Of a stretch of DNA of 64,000 nt, positions 54,405 to 63,796 are shown one piece after another. Location of the stretch: NCBI RefSeq assembly GCF_014697585.1, contig NZ_JACJSB010000017.1:1-64000 (forward strand), given 5' to 3'. Origin of the DNA: Dolichospermum sp. FACHB-1091 (GTDB lineage: Bacteria; Cyanobacteriota; Cyanobacteriia; Cyanobacteriales; Nostocaceae). The notes under the pieces were generated by a model, which searched no databases, was not told the DNA's origin, and saw only the letters and a program-made list of their open reading frames with translations. Within the stretch, counting starts at the first letter, position 1; each line of letters begins with the position of its first letter. The translations under genes and the position numbers were made by a program.

Positions 54405-55088
54405 ACGATTAATATCTTTGTTGCAACCAATTACTACCATTGCAGAACCTTTTTCTAAACGTTTAGTTGGTTCAGGATTAATGATAAATTTACCATCATG
54501 ACTTACGGCCAACATATTTAAACCATAGCGGTTACGAAGTTGAAGTTCAGCAATAGTTTTCCCATGAAATTCATCAGGAACAATTAACTCCACAATGCTA
54601 TTATCTGGGTCAAGATCAAATCTTTCTAAAATTCCTGGTTTAGTAAGTGTTCGTGCTAAAGCACAACCGGCTTCATATTCAGGAAATACTACATGATCTG
54701 CTCCTACTCGTTGTAATAATTTACAGTGAACTTCACTAGAGGCTTTTGCCACCACGTGAGGTACACCACCTTCTTTCACATTTAAAGTAGTAATAATACT
54801 TTCCTGAATATAGTTACCAATGGCTATAATTACGGTATCAAATTCAAAAATTCCGGCTTCTTTTAGGGCTGCTGGTTCAGTTGAATCTAGTTGTAAAGCA
54901 TGACCGACTATTTGCTCATGTAAAGCCTCAGAAACTCGTTTTTCGTCAACATCTGTGGCTAAAACTTGATAACCTAAATTATGCAATGTTGAACAAACAG
55001 AACGACCAAAACGACCTAAGCCAATGACAGCAAATTGGTGGTTGTCTTTACGTAAACTGCGGAGAAATTTTAATGATGAAAGATTCAT
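54393..55088 (-). CDS. TrkA/KtrA-type K+ channel regulatory (RCK) protein
   Basis: 231 residues. The RCK_N Rossmann fold shows AVIGLGRFGRSVCSTL and LATDVDEKRVSEA, followed by an RCK_C domain (VPDEFHGKTIAELQLRNRYG). It gates a K+ channel in response to nucleotides such as ATP/ADP or NAD(H). Its likely partner, the KtrB/TrkH-like protein, is at 61382-62737, separated by a toxin-antitoxin and CHAT region. Confidence 0.87.
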   Translation of the reverse strand: MNLSSLKFLRSLRKDNHQFAVIGLGRFGRSVCSTLHNLGYQVLATDVDEKRVSEALHEQIVGHALQLDSTEPAALKEAGIFEFDTVIIAIGNYIQESIITTLNVKEGGVPHVVAKASSEVHCKLLQRVGADHVVFPEYEAGCALARTLTKPGILERFDLDPDNSIVELIVPDEFHGKTIAELQLRNRYGLNMLAVSHDGKFIINPEPTKRLEKGSAMVVIGCNKDINRLPI

Positions 55089-55122
55089 AATGGGTAATGG
55101 GTAATGGGTAATGGGTAATTAG
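55089..55122. repeat. Heptamer tandem repeat (GGTAATG)n
   Basis: Four GGGTAAT units just upstream of the TrkA-type gene start. Confidence 0.8.
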
Positions 55123-55209
55123 TGATTGGTACACTAAATAAGGAATGAATAATCCCTGTCCATAATGTAGTTGATTTTGATACTACTAAGTAAACAACTT
55201 AAATTAGCT

Positions 55210-55659
55210 ATGCAAATAACTAGCAGTGAAATCCAAGCTATGCGGGAATTAATGCCCGATTATACCCCTGGACTGGAAGCAATGGATCATTTAGAAAAGC
55301 ACAATGGCGACATGGAAACGGCTTTTCAAGATTTATGGCAAGAAAAAAATCGTCAAGTTATCATGGGGGGAGATAAGTCACTTTTACAAATCACCCTTAA
55401 AGCCTTGCGAAATGAACTTTGTGGTGATGACGGGTTTCGTGGACAACTCAAAGAATACACCAAAAATCCGGGCAGTTCTCCTTTACTGACAGGTGTGATA
55501 GTTTCCTTAGTGGGTTTAGCTTCATCCAGTGGTTTACCTCTTGATCCGGCCATTGCCACTGTTATAGTTTTATATATCCTGAAAATAGGGGTCAATATCT
55601 TTTGCGATTACACTGAACCGCCGGCTGCTAGTGGTGGAACTTTACCCCCAGCACCATAA
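55210..55659 (+). CDS. Hypothetical protein with UBA-like N-terminus and a membrane helix
   Basis: 149 residues from MQITSSEIQAMRELMPDYTP. The N-terminal 45 residues (MDHLEKHNGDMETAFQDLW) look like a UBA/TS-N three-helix fold. A membrane segment lies at about 95-130 (LLTGVIVSLVGLASSSG, IATVIVLYILKIGVN), and there is a Pro-rich tail. I recognise no family name. Confidence 0.55.
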   Translation: MQITSSEIQAMRELMPDYTPGLEAMDHLEKHNGDMETAFQDLWQEKNRQVIMGGDKSLLQITLKALRNELCGDDGFRGQLKEYTKNPGSSPLLTGVIVSLVGLASSSGLPLDPAIATVIVLYILKIGVNIFCDYTEPPAASGGTLPPAP

Positions 55660-55729
55660 TTGATTATATACGGGCGGGTTGTCCCCGTCCTCTGCTGATT
55701 GTGTAAATTAATTCTTGGAGGTATAGCAC

Positions 55730-56425
55730 ATGGTAATGCAGCGGCCACAAACTAACCCAACTCCTCAAATTCTACCTTTAGAAAATGGCGATCGCTTATC
55801 ACGCCATGAATTTGAACGTCGTTATACTGAAAGTCTCGATATTAAAAAAGCTGAATTAATCGAAGGAGTAGTTTACGTGGCCTCACCTTTACGCTTTCAA
55901 CGTCATGCAGAACCCCATGCTAAATTGATGATTTGGTTAGGAAATTATCAAATTTATACCCCCGGAATTAAATTAGGAATAGAACCTACCATCAGATTGG
56001 ATCAAGATAACGAACCTCAACCCGATGGAGTTTTATTAATTGATGAAAGTTTGGGTGGAAAATCTCGAATTACCGATGATGATTATATTGAAGGCGCACC
56101 GGAATTAGTCGCGGAAATTGCCGCCAGCAGTGCAGCTTATGATTTATATGATAAGAAAAAAGCCTATAAACGTAACGGCATTCAGGAATATCTTGTTTGG
56201 CAGAGTTTAGAAAATAAATTAGATTGGTTTGGGTTACATGATAGTGAATATATATTACTGCAACCTGATACAGAGGGGATTATTAAAAGTCAAGTTATGC
56301 CCGGATTATGGTTATCTGTAACCGCATTATTAGCAGGAGATATGGTTAAGGTTTTAGAAGTATTGCAAACAGGATTAAATTCACCAGAACACACGGAATT
56401 TTTACAGCGTTTATCAGGTTTGTGA
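55730..56425 (+). CDS. Uma2-family (DUF820) nuclease-like protein
   Basis: 231 residues. Marks are KKAELIEGVVYVASPLRFQR, EPTIRLDQDNEPQPDGVLLI, GAPELVAEIAASSAAYDLYD, KKKAYKRNGIQEYLVWQ and a helical end. The acidic residues of the PD-(D/E)XK-like site (D in QPDG, E in VAEIA) are present. Third Uma2 protein in this window. It precedes the toxin-antitoxin genes. Confidence 0.88.
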   Translation: MVMQRPQTNPTPQILPLENGDRLSRHEFERRYTESLDIKKAELIEGVVYVASPLRFQRHAEPHAKLMIWLGNYQIYTPGIKLGIEPTIRLDQDNEPQPDGVLLIDESLGGKSRITDDDYIEGAPELVAEIAASSAAYDLYDKKKAYKRNGIQEYLVWQSLENKLDWFGLHDSEYILLQPDTEGIIKSQVMPGLWLSVTALLAGDMVKVLEVLQTGLNSPEHTEFLQRLSGL

Positions 56426-56493
56426 TATAATTTAAGTAGATTTTTAATTTTCAGCCTACAATGTAATCAGAGAGCTAGATTTGAGCTAAAAAT

Positions 56494-56682
56494 ATGGAAA
56501 AATTAAACATTAAAACAGAAGCCCAGAAATTAATTGACAGATTACCGGATAATTTTACTTGGGATGATTTGATGTATGAGATTTATGTTAGGCAAGTAGT
56601 TGAGGCTGGACTTGCTGACAGTCAAGCTGGTAGATTAATTTCTGTACAGGAAGTTAGAGCTAAATTTGGATTACCAGAGTGA
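56494..56682 (+). CDS. Antitoxin of a ParDE-like pair
   Basis: 62 residues: KTEAQKLIDRLPDNFTWDDL and then MYEIYVRQVVEAGLADSQAG. Its acidic helical form, and a stop that overlaps the toxin start (GTGA), identify it as the antitoxin. This LPDNFTWDDLMYEIYVRQ form is common for ParE-linked antitoxins in cyanobacteria. Confidence 0.8.
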   Translation: MEKLNIKTEAQKLIDRLPDNFTWDDLMYEIYVRQVVEAGLADSQAGRLISVQEVRAKFGLPE

Positions 56683-56975
56683 AAGTTTATTGGACACAAA
56701 CAGCCGTAGAGAATCTTTCGGCAATTTATACCTATATTTCCCCAAATTCTCCACAATATGCGGCTAGAGTAATTGACAAATTAACTAGGCGTTCTGAACA
56801 AATAGCTAATTTTCCGTTTTCAGGTCGGATTGTACCAGAGTTTGCAACCCAGGAAATCCGTGAAATAATTGAAGGTGCATATCGAATAATTTACTACATC
56901 AAATCTGGGGAAATAGAAGTGCTGGCTGTTATTCACGGTTCACAGCAAATAACGCCAAATTTAGAAGCAGAGTAG
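56679..56975 (+). CDS. ParE/RelE-superfamily toxin
   Basis: 98 residues from a GTG. It has KVYWTQTAVENLSAIYTYIS, PFSGRIVPEF and IREIIEGAYRIIYYIKSGEI, typical of ParE-type toxins, which poison gyrase or act like RelE. Start and antitoxin stop overlap by 4 bp. It is directly followed by a hicBA pair. Confidence 0.87.
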   Translation: MKVYWTQTAVENLSAIYTYISPNSPQYAARVIDKLTRRSEQIANFPFSGRIVPEFATQEIREIIEGAYRIIYYIKSGEIEVLAVIHGSQQITPNLEAE

Positions 56976-57016
56976 ATATAGAGATAGTTTTGGGCAAAAT
57001 CTTATTAGACAAAATA

Positions 57017-57259
57017 ATGCTAACAAACTACATTCAAGCAGCCTTAAACCGAGCCAAATATGAACTTTTAGATGATGGTACTTTTTACGCAGAAGTCCCT
57101 GAATTACAAGGTTTATATGCCAATGCACCTACAATTGAAAATTGTCGAGAAGAATTAAAACAATCTTTGGAAGAATGGATTGTTTTAGGATTGCAGTTAG
57201 GACATAATATACCTGAGTTAGATGGTATTTACCTTGCTTTGAAAAAGGATGTAGCTTGA
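57017..57259 (+). CDS. HicB-type antitoxin
   Basis: 80 residues from MLTNYIQAALNRAKYELLDD; a TTG start nine codons earlier is possible. TFYAEVPELQGLYANAPTIE and the C-terminal VLGLQLGHNIPELDG match the HicB partial RNase H fold. The stop overlaps the ATG of the hicA-like gene by one base (TGATG). Confidence 0.82.
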   Translation: MLTNYIQAALNRAKYELLDDGTFYAEVPELQGLYANAPTIENCREELKQSLEEWIVLGLQLGHNIPELDGIYLALKKDVA

Positions 57260-57477
57260 TGCCAAGCTTTGCACCTATTAGTCGCCGGGATTTAATTTAT
57301 TACCTGAAACAAATTGGCTTTGAGGGTCCATATTCAGGGACAAGACATCAATTTATGGTTAGAGATGATGTGAGGTTAATAATTCCTAATCCCCATGAAG
57401 GAGATATTAGCAAAAGCTTATTAGCAAAGATATTAAAACAAGCTCAAATTAACAGAGATGAATGGGAAGTGCTTTAA
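57259..57477 (+). CDS. HicA-type mRNA interferase toxin
   Basis: 72 residues: ISRRDLIYYLKQIGFEGPYS, GTRHQFMVRDD with the catalytic His, and IPNPHEGDISKSLLAKILKQ. This is the HicA family. It forms an antitoxin-first pair with the preceding gene and lies next to a parDE-like pair, so two toxin systems sit back to back. Confidence 0.85.
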   Translation: MPSFAPISRRDLIYYLKQIGFEGPYSGTRHQFMVRDDVRLIIPNPHEGDISKSLLAKILKQAQINRDEWEVL

Positions 57478-57519
57478 AAATTTATTATTTTTCTATTTAA
57501 CGCAAAACCTTTAACCCGT

Positions 57520-57637
57520 CTGGGAATGAATTCCCAGTCTCATAGCAAAAGTCATCTAAAGATGACTAAATAACCTGAAAATTGTTTAGTAAACTAAAGT
57601 TTACTTTGGCTATTAGCCCTGAAATTCATTTCAGGGC
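57520..57637. repeat. Four-hairpin dispersed repeat
   Basis: Four perfect or near-perfect palindromes follow each other: CTGGGAATGAATTCCCAG (57520-57537), AGTCATC-TAAA-GATGACT (57550-57567), AGTAAAC-TAAA-GTTTACT (57588-57605) and GCCCTGAAATTCATTTCAGGGC (57616-57637). This order of palindromes resembles a multi-hairpin repeat known across filamentous cyanobacteria. It sits between convergent genes. Confidence 0.82.
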
Positions 57638-57674
57638 GGTTGTGAAAGCAAACAAAACAACCGTATTTATTTTA

Positions 57675-60600
57675 TCACTCTGGTAATCTTTCTAAAATCT
57701 CCCTCGCAATATTCGCCCTATATTCATCTTTATATTCAATATATATCTCTAAGGCTTTTTGTAAATTTGTTCTAGCTTCTGTATAATCTTCTTGTGCTTC
57801 TGCAAGTAACCCTAATTGTCCATAGGTTGAGGCTTGTGTATATCTATCCCCAAATTCGATTTTGATAGATAAAGCTTGTTGATAATAGTCCCGTGCTTGG
57901 GCATATTCCCGCATTTGTTGGGCTACTATTCCCAACTGGTGGTAGGTACCAGCTTGTTCATATCTATCCCCAAATTCGATATAGATAGATAAAGCTTGTT
58001 GATAATAGTCCCGTGCTTGGGCATATTCCTGCATTTCTTCGGCTACTATTCCCAAATTGTGGTAGGTACTAGCTTGTGTATATCTATCCCCAAATTCGAT
58101 ATAGATAGATAAAGCTTGTTGATAAAAGTCCCGTGCTTGGGCATATTCCCGCATTTCGTGGGCTACTCTTCCCAACTGGTGGTAGGTACTAGCTTGTTCA
58201 TATCTATCCCCAAATTCGATAAAGATAGATAAAGCTAGTTGATAAAAGTCCCGTGCTTGGGCATATTCCTGCATTTCTTGGGCTACATATCCCAACTGGT
58301 GGTAGGTACTAGCTTGTTCATATCTAGCCCCAAATTCGATAAAGATAGATAAAGCTTGTTGATAATAGTCCCGTGCTTGGGCATATTCCCGCATTTTTTG
58401 GGCTACATATCCCAACTGGTGGTAGGTATTAGCTTTCCAAAGTTGTTTTTGTCTTTCTTCTCCACTCTCTAGGGCATCATAAATTTGTAAGATCTTTTCA
58501 TAAGATTTTTGAGATTCCTTGTACTGCTGGGCTTGAAGTTGACAGTTACCAAGTCTGTCAATTGCCAATGCTATTTGATAACCTAACTCACTCTTGATAA
58601 ATGCAGTTGAATTATCCAAACGTTGACAAACTGCTTCTGCTAATTTTAGATTGCTAGGATTATCATTAATCAACCTAAAATATTTATCCAAACAGAAATA
58701 AATACTAATACTTTCTTGTTTATCTAAACAAATTTGCAACCCATTATATAAATTTTCATATTCCAGCTTACAGGCAAATATCCCCAATTTTTGCTCTTGG
58801 GGATCTTTAGATTCCATTAACTGATTATAATAACTAGCTAAACCTAAATAATGGTTTTTAAATCCTGTTTGCAAAGCTTCACAAGTTGCAGCGTCAACAG
58901 TTGCTAATTTAGTCTTCAAAAAGTAGGGAAAGACAGGCTGAATTGTTAATAGAGGTGAATCATTATCCATTGGGGATAATAAACCCCAGTTAATTGCTTC
59001 TTTTATAGCATCATCAAATTTATCAAACTGGTAATTTTGAAAAGGTTCTAATTTCTGCAATTCATTGATATAATTACGAATAATATCACGAAATATAAAC
59101 CCACTAAAAGGAGCTAAACAAATCAGCAATTTTTGCGCTTCTGGTGATAAATTACTGTGGGAATATTCCACACATTTTAAAATACTCTTAGTCTTATCCT
59201 CACTAGCAACATCTAAATTTACATCCGCTGCTTGCAAACCCTGTAAAATTTTCTGTGGAGTTTGCTTTTGCAAATTTGCTAACACAACTTCCATTGCTAA
59301 GGGATAACCAGCTAACAATTTCATTAACTTCTGAAAATCCCCATCTTGGCGAATTTTCTCAATTTTGTCTGGAGGTATATTTATTTCTAAAATCTTCTCA
59401 GCCAACTCCGTCCGCGCTTCTTGATCTAATCCTTGCAATTCATAAAGATTGAATTTAAAAGTTTGCTGCTGTAACCATTCTTCCCGACTGCGTGAACCCA
59501 AAACTACTAAAGTTTTACCACCAACCAACCGCCCAATAAAATCGCGGATTTGATGCCGTTCTGTTTGTGGTAATGTATTTTGTATCGCTAATTGTTGTCC
59601 TGTAACTGATTCTAAATTATCTAAAATCACAGCGTATTTTTCAGACCGCAATTTGGCAACTAATTTCTCTATTTGCGCCCTTTGACTCATTGCTTGAAAA
59701 TTAGCTAATTCAAACTTTTTATATACTTGCTGCCCGATAAAAAATAAAATTTGTTCGAGTGTCCAGGCTTTTTCATCGTAGCCAAAATAAAAGGTATTTT
59801 TCACAAAGTTGGTTTTTTGCCACCATTCCCGCAGATAATTTAACAGTGTTGTTTTTCCCGTTCCTCCCATGCCCTGCAACAGCAAAACATTGTGTTTTAA
59901 CAATGCCTTCTCAATTTTGAGAATTTCCAAATCTCGCCCGACAAAGCCATAAGTCGGTAAAGTAAAGCGATATTCACTACTAACACTTTCAAAATATTTC
60001 TCTTCTTCTTCTGGTGTAAACTGACGTAAATTAAAATTCACCGACTGGTTATAATAAACCACAGGTAATAACCAATCTTCTAATTTAATATTTTGATAAT
60101 AGGCTTTCCGTTCCTTATCATTAAACAATTCTCGCCGACTTAATCTAATTGCTTCCGTGATAGGTTTATCAGCAAATAAATGTTTATATAAATGTTCCAT
60201 CATCAACTTAGCCGCAGTCACAGTGACAGAATAACCCATTGCTACCACCATCTGCATTCCCGCACTCATCAACCGACTACCTAAACTGGTTTCTCTGACC
60301 TCTTCTTCTGTATTTTGTAGAGATGTTGTTGTGTTTTGTAGAGACGTTCCATGGAACGTCTCTACATTATTTTGAGGGAGAGGTGATTTCACCTGCTTAC
60401 CTGACTGACAAGCATTGAGAATACATACAGGAATACCCTTACCAGTCAACAAAGCGGCTAATTCCGACGCTTCCACCAAATCAACCTTCCCCTGACTCTC
60501 CCCCTCAAACGCCAAAAACGCCTTCACACCCTCAAAAGGCTGCAAATCATCCCGTCCATAGCGTCCTTTGAACAAATAACGATTAACTGCACTGGGTTCT

Positions 60601-61298
60601 TGCACCTGCACCTGTTCATGAGTCAATAACGCCCCGTGCATATCCAAATGGATGATGTGATAAAAATTCGCGCCCTTTTCCTCCAAATGCTGGGATAATG
60701 CCTGATATGTTCCCGGACGCAGCAACTCTACATTTACCCGTAATTGACCATTTTCGATTAATTCTACCAAAGGTCGGGAAATTGTCCGATAACCTACGTC
60801 CTTTTCTTCGTCAGGACGCGCTACCACTACCAGCAAGTTAATAACTGGAGAAGTTGGCAAATTTACAGACCCAACAGCAGGGTTAACGCTTTTCCGCAGC
60901 ATTACACAATCTACAGCTAAAGGTCGGGGAAGATTAGGTTCTTGCAATGCTTCCCAATGCAATGCTTGAAATTCCGGCGTTTTACTAACTATTTCTATTT
61001 GTAAGTGACTGAGATTATTTTTGAGTTGTTGATATTTGCTGTATGCTTTATTATCGTGAAAAACTTGGTCAAACAGCCTTTCACCGTAGGTTTTAACGCT
61101 ATTTTTTGCCCTTTCGGCTTTGATTTTATCCACCATGGGATAAACCAGCCACTCTTCAAAATACCATTCTAGTTCCCGTTCCTCCTGGGGAGTGAAGGGG
61201 TCAGTGATAATAATGTCATATTCACCGTCACCAAAACTGAGACTGGCTGCAAATCCTGTTGCTGTTTGCTGTTGTTCCCGAATGGTAATCACTGACAT
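57675..61298 (-). CDS. CHAT protease - STAND NTPase - TPR protein
   Basis: About 1207 residues from MSVITIREQQQ; the 18 codons upstream are not needed. It has a CHAT (caspase-like) domain with His in IIHLDMHG (about 217-221) and Cys in ILNACQSG (C297). A STAND/NB-ARC-like ATPase follows, with FVGRDLEI, Walker A GMGGTGKTT (476-484), Walker B KYAVILDNLES and LVVLGSRSR. The C-terminus has about seven TPR units of 40 residues (YAQARDYYQQALSI). This is the build of NLR-like sensors that activate a protease on ligand binding. A defence or cell-death role is inferred. Confidence 0.85.
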   Translation of the reverse strand: MSVITIREQQQTATGFAASLSFGDGEYDIIITDPFTPQEERELEWYFEEWLVYPMVDKIKAERAKNSVKTYGERLFDQVFHDNKAYSKYQQLKNNLSHLQIEIVSKTPEFQALHWEALQEPNLPRPLAVDCVMLRKSVNPAVGSVNLPTSPVINLLVVVARPDEEKDVGYRTISRPLVELIENGQLRVNVELLRPGTYQALSQHLEEKGANFYHIIHLDMHGALLTHEQVQVQEPSAVNRYLFKGRYGRDDLQPFEGVKAFLAFEGESQGKVDLVEASELAALLTGKGIPVCILNACQSGKQVKSPLPQNNVETFHGTSLQNTTTSLQNTEEEVRETSLGSRLMSAGMQMVVAMGYSVTVTAAKLMMEHLYKHLFADKPITEAIRLSRRELFNDKERKAYYQNIKLEDWLLPVVYYNQSVNFNLRQFTPEEEEKYFESVSSEYRFTLPTYGFVGRDLEILKIEKALLKHNVLLLQGMGGTGKTTLLNYLREWWQKTNFVKNTFYFGYDEKAWTLEQILFFIGQQVYKKFELANFQAMSQRAQIEKLVAKLRSEKYAVILDNLESVTGQQLAIQNTLPQTERHQIRDFIGRLVGGKTLVVLGSRSREEWLQQQTFKFNLYELQGLDQEARTELAEKILEINIPPDKIEKIRQDGDFQKLMKLLAGYPLAMEVVLANLQKQTPQKILQGLQAADVNLDVASEDKTKSILKCVEYSHSNLSPEAQKLLICLAPFSGFIFRDIIRNYINELQKLEPFQNYQFDKFDDAIKEAINWGLLSPMDNDSPLLTIQPVFPYFLKTKLATVDAATCEALQTGFKNHYLGLASYYNQLMESKDPQEQKLGIFACKLEYENLYNGLQICLDKQESISIYFCLDKYFRLINDNPSNLKLAEAVCQRLDNSTAFIKSELGYQIALAIDRLGNCQLQAQQYKESQKSYEKILQIYDALESGEERQKQLWKANTYHQLGYVAQKMREYAQARDYYQQALSIFIEFGARYEQASTYHQLGYVAQEMQEYAQARDFYQLALSIFIEFGDRYEQASTYHQLGRVAHEMREYAQARDFYQQALSIYIEFGDRYTQASTYHNLGIVAEEMQEYAQARDYYQQALSIYIEFGDRYEQAGTYHQLGIVAQQMREYAQARDYYQQALSIKIEFGDRYTQASTYGQLGLLAEAQEDYTEARTNLQKALEIYIEYKDEYRANIAREILERLPE
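57800..58440. repeat. 120-bp TPR-encoding tandem repeats
   Basis: About five and a half 120-bp units, each coding for one 40-residue TPR, nearly identical in DNA (GGGCATATTCC and GGTAGGTACTAGCTTG recur every 120 bp). The likeness at silent sites points to recent duplication or gene conversion. Confidence 0.88.
60337..60366. repeat. 30-bp perfect palindrome inserted in the CHAT gene
   Basis: TGTAGAGACGTTCCA followed by its exact inverse. It is a dispersed cyanobacterial palindrome. It stays in frame and codes for NVETFHGTSLQ in the linker just after the CHAT domain. A partial TGTAGAGATGTT copy lies next to it at about 60317. Confidence 0.88.
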
Positions 61299-61381
61299 AA
61301 AAATGATATTTCTGAATTGGGTTTTTAAGGGTTTTGTGATGACGTTAATCAATTCTATCTGAGTTCGGTATCAATTGGTAA

Positions 61382-62737
61382 TTATCCAACCAGGAGATTT
61401 TCTTCAGGATAATGAATTCTACTAGGACGAGGATCACCTAGTATGGATGACATTAATAGTAAAATACCAACTCGACCAATGTACATGGTGAGAATTAAAA
61501 TTAATTTTGCTGTGGTAGAAACAGTAGCTGTAATACCTGTAGAAAGTCCCACTGTACCAAAGGCCGATACTACTTCAAAAAGAATCTGAATAAACGGAAA
61601 TTCAGGGTCAGTAATACTAATTAAAACCGTGGAAACAATCACAGTTGCTAATGAACCAAACACCACACCCACGGCTTTTAAAATTAATGATATGGCAATT
61701 TTGCGATTATATAATAATACCTCCTCTTTACCTTGCAAAATTGCCTTTGTACAACTGGTAATCACTCGTAAAGTTGTGGTTTTGATTCCTCCTCCTGTAC
61801 CTCCAGGACTTGCACCAATAAACATCAGCGCAATCATAATGAACAATCCAGCATTAGTCATTTTGCCAATATCAATACTATTAAAACCAGCGGTTCTGGT
61901 GGTAACTGACTGAAACCAAGCGACTAATATTTTTCCGGTTAAATCTAATTTTCCAAAGGTGCTATCATTTCTAATTTCTATCATTAAAAGAGCAATTGTT
62001 CCTAACACTAATAATATTAAGGTTGTGCTAGTAGCCACTTTAAAATCTAGGGAAAATATTAAACGACCATTTTTTCTGATAATACGATTACTTTGATAAG
62101 TAAAGCTATCTCTTAACCACAAATACATATCCAAAATTACCTGATAACCAATACCTCCAAAAATAATTAATGTGCCAATTGTTAAAATCACTACAGGAGA
62201 AGATTGATAACTGATTAAATTGTCTTTAAATAAACTAAAGCCAGCATTATTCCAAGCACTAACACTATGAAAAATTGCTAACCAAGTTCCTTCTTGCCAA
62301 CCTTTTTCCGGGACAAAAGCTATCATTAGTAGCAATACTCCCGTGATTTCAAATAATAGGGTAGTTGCAATAATGGAACGGATAATTTGAGCGCTTCCAC
62401 TCATACCTGGACGATCTAAAGCTTGTTGAATTGCTACTTTTTGTCGCAAATCAAATTTTCTGCCTATTAATAACATCAAAAATGTGGTAGTTGTCATATA
62501 ACCCAAACCCCCAATTTGGGCTAAAAGAGCAATAAACAATTGACCTAAAAAGGAAAAATCAGTCCCAGTGTCTACCACAGCTAAACCTGTCACACAAACT
62601 GCGGAAGTTGAAGTAAATAATGCAACAATGGGATCATTCCAATTCCCGTTACCAGTAGAAAAAGGCAAGGTTAAGAGAATTGTTCCCAAGAGAATGACAG
62701 CGATAAACCCCAAACAAATTGTCCGAGCAACGGTCAT
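61382..62737 (-). CDS. KtrB/TrkH-type K+ (Na+) uptake channel subunit
   Basis: 451 residues, eight membrane helices and four pore loops with selectivity-filter Gly: SAVCVTGLA, WNNAGFSLF, TRTAGFNSI, GTVGLSTG. The first filter is intact, so it is likely a K+ or Na+-coupled K+ channel gated by a TrkA/KtrA-type RCK protein, as encoded at 54393-55088. It is separated from that gene by the island 55.2-61.3 kb. Confidence 0.9.
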   Translation of the reverse strand: MTVARTICLGFIAVILLGTILLTLPFSTGNGNWNDPIVALFTSTSAVCVTGLAVVDTGTDFSFLGQLFIALLAQIGGLGYMTTTTFLMLLIGRKFDLRQKVAIQQALDRPGMSGSAQIIRSIIATTLLFEITGVLLLMIAFVPEKGWQEGTWLAIFHSVSAWNNAGFSLFKDNLISYQSSPVVILTIGTLIIFGGIGYQVILDMYLWLRDSFTYQSNRIIRKNGRLIFSLDFKVATSTTLILLVLGTIALLMIEIRNDSTFGKLDLTGKILVAWFQSVTTRTAGFNSIDIGKMTNAGLFIMIALMFIGASPGGTGGGIKTTTLRVITSCTKAILQGKEEVLLYNRKIAISLILKAVGVVFGSLATVIVSTVLISITDPEFPFIQILFEVVSAFGTVGLSTGITATVSTTAKLILILTMYIGRVGILLLMSSILGDPRPSRIHYPEENLLVG

Positions 62738-62912
62738 AAATAATTAAAAATCAAGAAAATTTGTGTATTTAGGTTATTTTTAAGATTCGCAAGGTAGAAT
62801 TGATCAGTTATTCCCAAGCGAAATAATAGCCTATCTAATTAAAAACATAGATGGTAGCATATCAATAAGTTTTTTCTTTTCAGTTTCTTATGTTATCTTT
62901 ATTTATCAAATA

Positions 62913-63755
62913 ATGAGTCAAATACTTTACAAACAAATTCAGGAATTTTACGACGCTTCCTCCGGCTTGTGGGAGCAGATTTGGGGGGAACATATGCACC
63001 ACGGTTATTATGGTGTAGATGGTAAACAGGTGAAAGAACGCCGTCAAGCACAAATTGATTTAATTGAAGAACTGCTAAAATGGGCAGATGTTCACAGTGC
63101 TAAAAATATCCTTGATGTGGGTTGTGGAATTGGTGGTAGTTCTTTATACTTAGCAGATAAATTTGGGGCAAATGCCACGGGAATTACATTGAGTCCTGTA
63201 CAAGCCGCTAGAGCCATGGAAAGGTCTTTGGCAATGAATTTGAGTCAAAAGACTAGATTCATGGTGGCCAATGCCCAGGAAATGCCCTTTGATGACGATT
63301 CTTTTGATTTGGTCTGGTCACTGGAAAGCGGTGAACATATGCCAGATAAAACTAAGTTTTTGCAAGAGTGCTATCGCGTGTTAAAACCCGGTGGGACTTT
63401 GATTATGGTGACATGGTGTCATCGGAATACGGATAAGTCAGCACTGACAGCGGATGAACAAAAGCACCTAGAGGACATTTATAGGGTCTATTGTTTACCT
63501 TATGTAATGTCTTTAGCGGAGTATGAGGCGATCGCTTGGCAATTACCATTAACTAATATTCGCACTGCTGATTGGTCAACCGCAGTTGCACCTTTTTGGA
63601 ATGTAGTAATTGATTCGGCCTTCACACCCCAAGCATTTATAGGTTTATTAATGGCGGGTTGGAGTACAATTCAAGGAGCATTATCTTTAGGGTTAATGCG
63701 TCGAGGTTATGAAACTGGGTTAGTTCGCTTTGGTTTATTACGCGGGACAAAGTAA
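62913..63755 (+). CDS. Gamma-tocopherol methyltransferase
   Basis: 280 residues. The AdoMet site is ILDVGCGIGGSSLYLA, followed by FDLVWSLESGEHMPDK and CYRVLKPGGTLIMVTWCHR. The N-terminal EQIWGEHMHHGYYG and the C-terminal membrane-associating stretch fit VTE4/slr0089-type tocopherol methyltransferases, which make the last step to alpha-tocopherol. Strong support comes from the next gene, which is homogentisate phytyltransferase. Confidence 0.85.
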   Translation: MSQILYKQIQEFYDASSGLWEQIWGEHMHHGYYGVDGKQVKERRQAQIDLIEELLKWADVHSAKNILDVGCGIGGSSLYLADKFGANATGITLSPVQAARAMERSLAMNLSQKTRFMVANAQEMPFDDDSFDLVWSLESGEHMPDKTKFLQECYRVLKPGGTLIMVTWCHRNTDKSALTADEQKHLEDIYRVYCLPYVMSLAEYEAIAWQLPLTNIRTADWSTAVAPFWNVVIDSAFTPQAFIGLLMAGWSTIQGALSLGLMRRGYETGLVRFGLLRGTK

Positions 63756-63796
63756 GTCCAATTCTTTAAGATGGTGCAAATAAAAAAGAGCAAAAA

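Noticed and set aside
57800-58440. 120-bp periodic repeats as a possible CRISPR or satellite
   Set aside because: The repeats are in frame and each encodes one TPR of the CHAT protein.
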